A stretch of DNA of 64,000 nucleotides from the NCBI GenBank assembly GCA_003416985.1, contig QVIN01000002.1, positions 1 through 64,000 on the forward strand, read 5' to 3'. The notes beneath the pieces are model-generated. The model did not search any database and was not told the origin of the DNA. It worked only from the letters and a program-made list of their open reading frames with translations. The position numbers and the translations under genes were made by a program. Below, piece by piece: positions 33,912 to 41,346 of this stretch. The DNA is from Duganella sp. BJB480 (GTDB taxonomy: Bacteria > Pseudomonadota > Gammaproteobacteria > Burkholderiales > Burkholderiaceae_D). Every line of letters begins with the position of its first letter. The stretch's first letter is position 1.

Positions 33912-34380
33912 CGAATTCTCCCTATCAACCAGCTACGGAGTTTCAGAATTTCATTTCAATTCTCGAGGCGGCGCGAAATCAGACGGTAGTATATCTTCAA
34001 GTTTGGCAAAAGCGACAACGGAAAATCATGACTGTTGTTTTCCATTTTGATTCAATGCCGACACCACAAACGACCGGCTTCCTCTTGACGTTTGCCCGCA
34101 CAAGCAAACCCCAACAACCGCGCCAGAACGCCCATCGCGGTGGCGCAGGATGCAAGCGTTCCGGTGGTATTTCCGCAACCGTGGCGATATTTAATAGTTG
34201 AAGATTTTATAAGTCGTTGCGATACTCGCATCACTGTTGGCCCGCCCTGGCGGCGCCAGCATGTCACCTCTCCAAGCATTGTCATTTGACGCCGTCGCCC
34301 CGAGCCGAAGCGCGCTTCGCTTGTCCCGACGCCTATTGCAACGCATCCCTGCGGGATGTTCGACATGAGAAGGACAAGAA
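33912..34380. other. Divergent intergenic region between two modification clusters
   Basis: 469 bases separate the start of the MNIO-like operon from the start of the ferritin-like operon. The first 300 bases are clearly more AT-rich than the flanking genes. It contains a candidate minus-strand promoter (33988-34018) and an AT-rich TTTATAAG (34206-34213) that could be part of a plus-strand promoter without a good -35. No frame in it looks coding. The plus-strand gene has AGAAGGA about 6 bases before its ATG. Confidence 0.55.
33988..34018 (-). promoter_or_regulatory. Candidate promoter of the MNIO/repeat-protein operon
   Basis: On the minus strand a -10 TATACT (33993-33988) lies 19 bases after TTGTCG (34018-34013). 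The spacer is longer than ideal and the -35 is a 4/6 match. It sits 77 bases before the ATG of the first gene and is the best candidate in this region. Confidence 0.33.
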
Positions 34381-35958
34381 ATGCGAGCTGCACAGATCCG
34401 CCGCCACCTCGGCGCCCCCTCCGCCCTGCTGCCCCGCACCGGCACCGAACAAGGCCTGCCATCAACCACGCCGCAGCTGTTGCGCGGCACGGTCGCGCCG
34501 GCGACCGCCGCCAAGGCCGCCAAGACGCCGGCGCTGAACCTGGAATTTTCGCCGCGCGACTACATCACCTACCTGCTGTCGATCGACGCCGAGATCGAAC
34601 ACTGCCTGATGGTGCAATACCTGTACGCCGCCTATTCGCTGGGCGGCCCCCAGGTGCCCGAGGTGTTCCGCGACAGCGTGCGTACCTGGCAGGAGGTGAT
34701 ACTGGGCATCGCCAAGGAGGAGATGGGCCACCTGATCTCGGTGCAGAACTCGCTGCGCCTGATCGGCTCGCCGTTGCACATGGAACGCGAGGATGAGCCC
34801 TGGGATTCCCCGTTCTACCCGTTCCCGTTCTCGCTCGAGCCGCTGACGCTCGATTCGCTGGCCAAGTACGTGTACGCCGAATCGCCTGTCGACTGGGACG
34901 GCGGCGCGCTGGGCGACGAAATCCGTCTGCGCGTGCACGCCCAGACCGACAATCCGCACCAGGTGGCGGCGCTGTTCAACACCCTGATTCCGCTGGTGGC
35001 CGATCCCGACTACCTGCCCGACGCCGCTTTCGACGCCTCGACCCTGCCGGCCCAGGCCGACTTCGCCGAGTGGGGCCGAGGCTACCAGGGCGGTCATCGC
35101 GGACGGCCCAGCGGCCAGCCGACGCAGACGCCGGACGTGCTGGTGGTGCCGCAGACCTGCCGCGACGACATGGTCGCCGCGCTGCACGCGATCGCCCAGC
35201 AGGGCGAGGCCACCAGCGGCACCACCGCCTCGCACTTCGTGCGCTTCCTGCGCATCTATGTCGAGATGCGCGAACTGATCGAGCACACGCCGCTCGCGCC
35301 CGAACACTGGAGCGCGGCGCGCCCGGCCGATTTCGCCGCGCCCCAATGGCAAGCGCTGCAACCGGAGAGCAAGGCCGGCCTGCTTGGCGGCCGCGCCACC
35401 TGGGCGCCGGCGCGCCAGGTCGCCGTCAATCCCTACGTCTCGCTCGATCCCGAGGACGAGGGCAGCGACGAGAGCGCCACCGCCACCCGCATCAGCCATC
35501 CCGAATCGGCGCTGTGGGCCACGCTGCACAACATCCGCTACCGCATGCTGCTGACCTACCTGATCCACAGCTTCACGCTGTACGGCGGCTTGAACGCGGC
35601 CGGTGCGATCACGCCGCGCGGCGCCATCGTCAACGCCACCTTCGGCGAGATGTACAACCTGCGCGCCATCTCGGAGATCCTGATGCAGTCGCCCGTCTCG
35701 GCCGACGACCCGGCCGCCGGCTACGCCGGGCCGCCGTTCCAGATGCCCTACACCCTCAACAGCCCGTTCGGCGAGGCCAACAAGTGGCGCGGCCACCTCG
35801 ACCTGCTGACCGCCTCGGCCAGCGTGGTGGAGGCGCTGCAGCTGCTCACGCCCGCCTCCCGCCACGCCTACCTGGCGTCGCTGCGTGAGGCCGACCGCAA
35901 TATGCGCGAGCTGATCCTGCGCATCCTGTCGGGCAGCATCGACACCGCCTTGCTCTAG
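34381..35958 (+). CDS. Ferritin-like protein (VioB/RebD-type iminophenylpyruvate dimer synthase domain)
   Basis: A 525-residue protein. Residues about 60-330 form a ferritin-like four-helix domain with AEIEHCLMVQYLYAAYSLGG and IAKEEMGHLISVQNSLRLIG, giving the ExxH-type iron ligands of the family that includes the N-terminal part of VioB, RebD and StaD. The C-terminal 200 residues have further long helices (LHNIRYRMLLTYLIHSFTLY, EMYNLRAISEIL) and could be a second half of the bundle. VioB-type domains couple imines of aromatic amino acids, but many relatives have unknown roles. It opens a five-gene plus-strand operon with LodA-like proteins, a radical SAM enzyme and a flavoprotein. It may handle iron or oxygen in building their cofactor. 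The start follows AGAAGGA. Confidence 0.78.
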   Translation: MRAAQIRRHLGAPSALLPRTGTEQGLPSTTPQLLRGTVAPATAAKAAKTPALNLEFSPRDYITYLLSIDAEIEHCLMVQYLYAAYSLGGPQVPEVFRDSVRTWQEVILGIAKEEMGHLISVQNSLRLIGSPLHMEREDEPWDSPFYPFPFSLEPLTLDSLAKYVYAESPVDWDGGALGDEIRLRVHAQTDNPHQVAALFNTLIPLVADPDYLPDAAFDASTLPAQADFAEWGRGYQGGHRGRPSGQPTQTPDVLVVPQTCRDDMVAALHAIAQQGEATSGTTASHFVRFLRIYVEMRELIEHTPLAPEHWSAARPADFAAPQWQALQPESKAGLLGGRATWAPARQVAVNPYVSLDPEDEGSDESATATRISHPESALWATLHNIRYRMLLTYLIHSFTLYGGLNAAGAITPRGAIVNATFGEMYNLRAISEILMQSPVSADDPAAGYAGPPFQMPYTLNSPFGEANKWRGHLDLLTASASVVEALQLLTPASRHAYLASLREADRNMRELILRILSGSIDTALL

Positions 35959-35967
35959 GAGACCATC

Positions 35968-37383
35968 ATGCCGATACTGGAACTGAGAATCCTGCCGCCG
36001 CTGGCCGTGGCCCGCCTGGGCGGCGCCGCCGAGCCGCTCGAAGCCTTCGACCTGGAGACCGATCCGGACAGCCCGATGAACTACCGCCGCATCGTGCCGC
36101 GCGAGAGCTTCGAGGTCGATCCGCAGAGCGGCCGCATCGTGCGCGCCTATGTGCCGGACAACATCCGCTTCAAGGACGAGGACAAGCTGGTGCGCCCGGT
36201 CGCCCCCTTCCTCGAGGTGTACGCGCGCACCAGCGAGGACCCCGGGCAGCTGCAGCCGCTGACCACCGCCCTGCTGGCCGAGCACGGCCTGGCGCTGGCC
36301 AACCTGCACTGGGACGTCGAGCTGGGCAACATCAAGATCTACCGCCGCACCAACAACCCGAACGATCAGATCCACGCCAACCTGTTCAACCTGAAGGACC
36401 ACGCCCGCCACGCGCTGGACGGCTGGTGCGAGAACTTCAAGCTGGGCAAGAAGCTGCCGCTCGGCCACGTGCAATTCATCGCGCCGACCGATGACTTCCC
36501 GGAAATCCGGCTGCGCTACACGCCGGCCGCCGGCAAGGTCTACGGCAGCCGCATGCAGCGACTGGAACCGCAGGCCGACGGCGTGCCGCTGCTGGTGGAC
36601 GACCCGATCATCGACAACGAGGACCTGGTGCTATACGACGCGGTGCGCGGCGACTGGCTCAACTACACCGAAGGCACTGGTCCGACGCTGACCAACCCGG
36701 CCGGCATCTACGCCGGCTACGCCAACGCCCAGGGCCAGCAAGTCAGCTGGGGTTACCTGGACGACGAATGCGACGGCCACGTGCGGGTGGTGCTGAAGCT
36801 GGCCGACGGCGGCACCTTGACGGCCCAGGCCACCATCGGCGCCGGCCCGCCCGCCTACGCGCCGGACACGCTGCCGATCCGCGTCGTCTCCGACGAGATG
36901 GAGCAGCTGCTGCACGGCCCCACCGTGCAGGAGGAAGAGGTGTCGCTGGAGCAGGCCACCGAACTGGTGCTGCGGGCGCTGGAGACGGTGCGGCTGATGA
37001 ACACGGCCGTCATGAACGGCAACCCGGTGAACGGCCGCCTCAACGTGGCCAGCACTATGGTGCGCCAGAACAGCAGCGACTTCGAGCGCTACTACGAGCC
37101 GATCGCCGCCGCCTCGCTGGTCGACAACCTGGCGCTGCGCGCCCTGCACGAGCGGGTGTTCAGCGCCCTGTCGGCCGGCGGCGCGCCGTGGTTCGCCCAG
37201 ACGCTGCGCCTGCCCGAGGAGATCGGCGACCTGTCGGCGATCGCGCTGCGCAAGATGCCGGCGCTGATGCGCGGCGCCGACGGCCGCAGCCTGACGCTGA
37301 CGCGGCGCCACATCGACATGGTGGTCAAGGCCGCCCGCAACGCCATGTTCCGTCAACCCAACAACACTGCAGGAGAACTGTGA
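35968..37383 (+). CDS. LodA-like N-terminal half protein
   Basis: A 471-residue protein whose beginning, MPILELRILPPLAVARLGG, matches the start of LodA-type quinoprotein oxidases (the 'PPIGIARVGNS' signature). A region with LHWDVELGNIKIYRRTNN also resembles the strand IxWxVHxANxKA of that family. The middle contains LGHVQFIAPTDDFPEIRLRY and VYGSRMQRLEP; the last 150 residues are helical and unlike LodA. LodA enzymes oxidise amino acids with a cysteine tryptophylquinone made from their own chain. This protein lacks the C-terminal cofactor part, which seems to be encoded by the next gene, whose ATG overlaps this stop (TGATG). The gap to the ferritin-like gene is 9 bases. Confidence 0.6.
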   Translation: MPILELRILPPLAVARLGGAAEPLEAFDLETDPDSPMNYRRIVPRESFEVDPQSGRIVRAYVPDNIRFKDEDKLVRPVAPFLEVYARTSEDPGQLQPLTTALLAEHGLALANLHWDVELGNIKIYRRTNNPNDQIHANLFNLKDHARHALDGWCENFKLGKKLPLGHVQFIAPTDDFPEIRLRYTPAAGKVYGSRMQRLEPQADGVPLLVDDPIIDNEDLVLYDAVRGDWLNYTEGTGPTLTNPAGIYAGYANAQGQQVSWGYLDDECDGHVRVVLKLADGGTLTAQATIGAGPPAYAPDTLPIRVVSDEMEQLLHGPTVQEEEVSLEQATELVLRALETVRLMNTAVMNGNPVNGRLNVASTMVRQNSSDFERYYEPIAAASLVDNLALRALHERVFSALSAGGAPWFAQTLRLPEEIGDLSAIALRKMPALMRGADGRSLTLTRRHIDMVVKAARNAMFRQPNNTAGEL

Positions 37384-38204
37384 TGGCCGCCAAACAGCCC
37401 AGCCTGAGCGCCAACAACCTGACCGCGCAGATCCACCATCGCGGCGCCGGCAATCCGGCCTCGATCCTGCCGCGCAGCGCGATTTCCAATTGCTTCCCCG
37501 GCCTGGAGTTCGACTTCCGCAACCTGTGGCGGCGCGCCTTCGAAGGCATCGTGCTGGTCGAGAACAACAACTACGTGATCGACGCCGAGCCCGAGTTCCA
37601 GCACCTGGTCACGCGCCGCCTGCTGCGCTTCGACGGCCTGCCGGTCGGCACCATGGTCAACACCACCGGGCCGGTGTTCCCCGACGGCAGCTCGGGCACG
37701 CTGGCCTCGGTGGCCAATCCGAACGCGGTGTCCTTCATGGAATGGTCGAACTCGATCGCCCGCATCCTGCACCTGCAGGGCCAGATGGTCAGCTGCGAGT
37801 TCACCGCCCAGACCGACGCCAGCACCGAGGTGCTGGCCAAGGATACGCCCGCCATCACAGTCGAGCTGCGCCTGCGCACCTTCTTCGAACCCGACACGGC
37901 GGCGTTCAACCCGGCGCTGCTGCGGCCGGGCGAGCTGACCCAGGGCCTGTGCGCGCCGTGGCAGAACGACTACCGCGAGTGCGCCTGCTACTACTGGGCG
38001 GCCTCGCGCCCCGACTATGTCAACGTCGAGCCGGGCGTGGACGGCCTGTCGCACGGCGACATGTGGTTCGCCAAGAAGCGCACCGGCACCTACATCCCGG
38101 ACAACCGCACCGACACCCGGCTGTACTCCTACGACGATCTGTTCAAGTCCTGGCAGGAGGATCTGCGCTTCATCATCCGCGGCAAGGACGCCGATGAATC
38201 CTGA
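37383..38204 (+). CDS. LodA-like C-terminal half; possible quinocofactor-bearing protein
   Basis: A 273-residue protein with two segments like the C-terminal domain of LodA/GoxA oxidases. These are ISNCFPGLEFDFRN (Cys37 before the FPGxE motif) and GELTQGLCAPWQND followed by RECACYYWAASRPD (Cys200, Cys202, Trp205 before RPD). In LodA a Cys and a Trp in this domain are cross-linked and oxidised to cysteine tryptophylquinone; Cys37 and Trp205 are the candidates here. The next two genes encode a radical SAM/SPASM enzyme and a flavoprotein, the kinds of enzymes that build such cofactors. The ATG at 37383 overlaps the previous stop, so the long frame from 36768 is rejected. The family call is mine from motifs and needs a profile search. 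Confidence 0.6.
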   Translation: MAAKQPSLSANNLTAQIHHRGAGNPASILPRSAISNCFPGLEFDFRNLWRRAFEGIVLVENNNYVIDAEPEFQHLVTRRLLRFDGLPVGTMVNTTGPVFPDGSSGTLASVANPNAVSFMEWSNSIARILHLQGQMVSCEFTAQTDASTEVLAKDTPAITVELRLRTFFEPDTAAFNPALLRPGELTQGLCAPWQNDYRECACYYWAASRPDYVNVEPGVDGLSHGDMWFAKKRTGTYIPDNRTDTRLYSYDDLFKSWQEDLRFIIRGKDADES

Positions 38205-39618
38205 CGCCATCGCGGACGCGGCGCCCGCCGCCAAGGCCGCGGCGGCCGACGGTGCGGCCCTGGCGCGGGCGCTGAGCAGCCGCATCGCGGCGGCCTCCAG
38301 GCCGCGCCAGCGCCACGCCCACCTGGTCGACGACGCCCGGGGCGCGCAGCTGTTGATGGTCAACGGCACGCGCCTGTACCATCTACCGCCCGAGCTGACC
38401 GAGCAGTTCCGCACGGCGCTGGGCAGCGACGACCCGGCCGTGCTGCAAGGCCTGGTCGACAGCTGCGGCCTGCGCGCCGAGGCGCTGATCGACGACACCC
38501 CGCTGGCCGCGCCTCCGCTGCACGCGCTGTCGCTGGCGATCGCGCAGAAGTGCAACCTCGGCTGCACCTATTGCTACGCGCAGCAGGGAGAGTTCGGCGA
38601 CAAGGCCAAGAGCATGGAGGAGCAACAGGCGATCAAGGCGGTCGACCTGCTGCTGTCGCAGGCCGCGCCCGGCGCCAAGGTGAACCTGGCCTTCATGGGC
38701 GGCGAGCCGCTGTCGAACCGCGCGGTGCTGCGCAGCGTGACCGAGTACGCCAGCCGGCAGGCGGCGCTGCGCCAGGTCGACTGCCGCTTCTCGATCACCA
38801 CCAACGGCACCCTGCTGCGCCCGGACGACGCCGACTTCTTCGAGCGGCACGGCTTCGCCGTCACGGTCAGCTTGGACGGCGCGGCCGAGCAACACAACCG
38901 GCTGCGGCCATTCAAGGGCGGCAAGGGCTCCTTCGACCGCATCCTCGAGCGCATCGCGCCATTGCTGGCGATGCAGCGCCGCATGCAGGTGTCGGCGCGC
39001 GTCACCGTCACGCCGTTCAACATGAACCTGCCGGCCACGCTCGACCTGTTCATCGGCATGGGCTTCCACAGCGTCGGCTTCTCGCCGCTGCTGCGCGCCG
39101 CCAACGGCCGCGCCGAAATGGGCGAGGCCGAACTGGCCGAGATGCTGGAGGCGATGATCGCCTGCGGGCTGGCCTTCGAGCAGAACGTGCTGCAGGGGCG
39201 CCGCTATCCGTTCATGAATATGCAGAACGCCCTGCGCGAACTGCAGCGCGGCACGCACCGGCCCTACCCCTGCGGCGCCGGCGCCGGCTACTTCGGCGTG
39301 TCGGCCGACGGCGAACTGTCGGCCTGCCACCGCTTCGTCGGCGACGCGCAGGGCGCCATGGGATCGCTGGACGGCGGGATCGACCGGGCGCGCCAGGCGA
39401 TCTGGCTGAGCGAACGCCATGTGCACAAGCAGGAGCCGTGCTCGAACTGCTGGGCGCGCTACCTGTGCGGCGGCGGCTGCCACCACGAGGTGCTGGCGCG
39501 CGGGCGCAGCGCCTGCGACTACATACGTGGCTGGCTGCACTACACGATAGGCGCGCATCAACGCCTGAGCCAGCTGGCGCCCGGCTGGTACGCCGCGCCG
39601 GCCGGCAAGCCGGGCTGA
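38194..39618 (+). CDS. Radical SAM/SPASM peptide-modifying enzyme
   Basis: A 474-residue protein. After about 110 residues the radical SAM core begins with the [4Fe-4S] motif CNLGCTYCYAQQGEFG (CX3CX2C), followed by MGGEP and NGTLL motifs. The C terminus is a SPASM domain with several cysteines: CGAGAGYFGVSADGELSAC, then CSNCWARYLCGGGCHHEV and ACDY. These bind auxiliary clusters, as in enzymes that form thioether or other cross-links in proteins (QhpD, SCIFF maturase, anSME). The ATG at 38194 overlaps the LodA-C-like gene by 11 bases. The likely substrate is one of the upstream proteins. The N-terminal 100 residues may be a peptide-recognition domain. Confidence 0.88.
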   Translation: MNPDAIADAAPAAKAAAADGAALARALSSRIAAASRPRQRHAHLVDDARGAQLLMVNGTRLYHLPPELTEQFRTALGSDDPAVLQGLVDSCGLRAEALIDDTPLAAPPLHALSLAIAQKCNLGCTYCYAQQGEFGDKAKSMEEQQAIKAVDLLLSQAAPGAKVNLAFMGGEPLSNRAVLRSVTEYASRQAALRQVDCRFSITTNGTLLRPDDADFFERHGFAVTVSLDGAAEQHNRLRPFKGGKGSFDRILERIAPLLAMQRRMQVSARVTVTPFNMNLPATLDLFIGMGFHSVGFSPLLRAANGRAEMGEAELAEMLEAMIACGLAFEQNVLQGRRYPFMNMQNALRELQRGTHRPYPCGAGAGYFGVSADGELSACHRFVGDAQGAMGSLDGGIDRARQAIWLSERHVHKQEPCSNCWARYLCGGGCHHEVLARGRSACDYIRGWLHYTIGAHQRLSQLAPGWYAAPAGKPG

Positions 39619-39623
39619 GGCCG

Positions 39624-41102
39624 ATGCGCGACGGCGACGGTCCGATCGACGCGCTGGTGCTCGGCGCCGGCCCGGCCGGCGTCAGCGCGGCGCTGCGCCT
39701 GCAACAGCTGGGCCACCGCGTCCTGCTGGTCGAGCGCAGCGCCGTCTGGCCGCGTCCGCAAGTGGGCGAGGCGCTCACGCCTGGCGTGCGCAACATCATC
39801 GACCTGCTCGACGCCAACGACGCGCTGGCGGCGGTGCCTCACGTCGCGCACGCCGGCAGCCGGGTGCTGTGGCGCGGCCGCACGCCCGACGTGCCGCAGC
39901 AGGCCGGCTCGGCCATCGTCGACCGCGGGCGCTTCGACGCCGCCCTGCTGGGGCTGGCGCAGCGCCGTGGCATCGAGCTCGAACAGCCGGCACGGCTGCT
40001 GCACGTGGCCGGCGCGGCGGGCGACTGGCGCGTCAGCCTGTTGTGCGGCGAGGCCCGGACCCGGCAGGTGCGCGCCCGCTTCATCCTCGACGCCGGCGGA
40101 CGCAACGCGGCGCCCGGCATCCCCTGCGCGCCCCGGCTGGCGGCCTTGTGGGGCGAGGTCGACCAGTCGGCCCTGCCGCAGCTGGGCGGCGCCACCCAGG
40201 TCGAAGCGCTGGAACACGGCTGGCTGTGGGCCGGCTGCCTGCCCGGCCGGCGCTACCGGCTGATGCTGGTCTGCGATCCGCATGCGGCCCGCCAGGCCGA
40301 GCCGGCGGGGCCGGAGGCGCGTCTGCGCGCGGCCTGCGCGGCCAGCCAGCTGCTGCGGGCGGCGGCCGGGCTTCCGTTGCTGGGCGCGGTGCAAATGTGC
40401 TCGGCCACACCCTACCTGGCGCCCGACAGTTGGCGGGACGGCCGCCTGAAGCTGGGCGACGCGGCCTTCGCGCTCGATCCGGTATCCTCGTCGGGCGTGG
40501 AAAAGGCCATGCGCTTCTCGCTGCAGGCGGCGGTCGCCCTGCATACCGTGCTGGCCGACGACCGCGACGACCGCCGCGCATTGGCTCGCCGCTTCATCGA
40601 GGGCCGGCTGGTGGAGGCCTGCGCGCGCCACGCACACTGGACCGAAGCGTATTACGGCCAGGCCTGGTGCGCCGACCAGCCGTTCTGGCAAGCCCGCGCA
40701 CGCTGCCAGCCCGGCGGCGACGGCACAACGCATCAGGCACTGCTGGCCGCGCTGTCTGCGGAGCGTGCCCGGCTCGCCGCCTACCAGCCGCCGGAGCTCA
40801 GGCCGCTGGCCGCGCTCAACCCCGCCCTGCCGCTGCGCCTGCATGGCGGCGCGGCCATCGTCGAGCTGCCCTGCGTGATCGACGACCAGGTGTGCCTGCA
40901 CACGGCGCTCGACCATCCCCATCTGGAGCGGCCGTTGGCCTTCCTGGAAAACGAGGCCTTGTTCCCGCACTTGGCCAGGCTGGCGCAACCGCTGCCGCTG
41001 AACCAGTTGCTAAACCTGCTTGCCGCCAGCATGCCCGGCCACAAGGCCCAGCGCATCGCCGCCTGGTTGTGGCAGCACGGCCTGCTGGAAAGCGTCGGCT
41101 GA
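39624..41102 (+). CDS. FAD-dependent oxidoreductase (LodB/halogenase-like)
   Basis: A 492-residue flavoprotein. The N terminus has the Rossmann FAD motif ALVLGAGPAGVSAALRLQQL followed by VLLVERS. VGEALTPGVRNII occupies the position seen in tryptophan-halogenase- and LodB-like monooxygenases. KLGDAAFALDPVSSSGVEKA is the second FAD motif. The halogenase WxWxIP motif is not present, so a monooxygenase or dehydrogenase role is likelier. LodB is required to make the quinone of LodA, and QhpG hydroxylates the Trp of the quinohaemoprotein amine dehydrogenase subunit; by analogy this enzyme would oxidise the neighbouring LodA-like protein. It starts 5 bases after the radical SAM stop and ends the operon. 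Confidence 0.82.
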   Translation: MRDGDGPIDALVLGAGPAGVSAALRLQQLGHRVLLVERSAVWPRPQVGEALTPGVRNIIDLLDANDALAAVPHVAHAGSRVLWRGRTPDVPQQAGSAIVDRGRFDAALLGLAQRRGIELEQPARLLHVAGAAGDWRVSLLCGEARTRQVRARFILDAGGRNAAPGIPCAPRLAALWGEVDQSALPQLGGATQVEALEHGWLWAGCLPGRRYRLMLVCDPHAARQAEPAGPEARLRAACAASQLLRAAAGLPLLGAVQMCSATPYLAPDSWRDGRLKLGDAAFALDPVSSSGVEKAMRFSLQAAVALHTVLADDRDDRRALARRFIEGRLVEACARHAHWTEAYYGQAWCADQPFWQARARCQPGGDGTTHQALLAALSAERARLAAYQPPELRPLAALNPALPLRLHGGAAIVELPCVIDDQVCLHTALDHPHLERPLAFLENEALFPHLARLAQPLPLNQLLNLLAASMPGHKAQRIAAWLWQHGLLESVG

Positions 41103-41226
41103 GCGGGCCATGCTTGAAGCATTTCTATGCATGGTCGCCCAATTAGCGCCTCATACTGCTGAACTCTCCAGCTCGCGGCGCCATTTGCGCAGCATTCCCA
41201 CATCCTCAAGCGTTGCGCGACGCTCC

Positions 41227-41255
41227 TATACAAACGCTCAAAAGATTGCTATAGT
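41227..41255 (+). promoter_or_regulatory. Candidate promoter of the kinase gene
   Basis: TATACA (41227-41232) and TATAGT (41250-41255) are separated by 17 bases and lie 92 bases before the kinase ATG. The matches are 4/6 and 5/6. The 244-base intergenic region also holds a short palindrome ATGCTT-G-AAGCAT at 41110-41122. Confidence 0.42.
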
Positions 41256-41346
41256 TTCATCATTGAACAAATGGATTTCGCCCGGGGAAAGTGCGCTGAT
41301 ATCTGCGTCCCGGGCTATGCAATATCCCCTCACCGCCTGGAGTCGC

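Noticed and set aside
33905..34201. 98-codon plus-strand frame in the divergent region
   Set aside because: No ribosome-binding site, it begins inside the MNIO-like gene and its composition is not protein-like.
34381..35958. Violacein or rebeccamycin biosynthesis
   Set aside because: Only the ferritin-like domain resembles VioB; no tryptophan oxidase or other violacein genes are present.
36768..38204. Long frame starting inside the LodA-N-like gene
   Set aside because: Its first 205 codons overlap another gene out of frame; the real start is the ATG at 37383 overlapping the previous stop.
41020..41346. N-terminal extension of the kinase
   Set aside because: The extra 109 codons overlap the flavoprotein gene and the promoter region and lack a start signal; the ATG at 41347 has TGGAG upstream.
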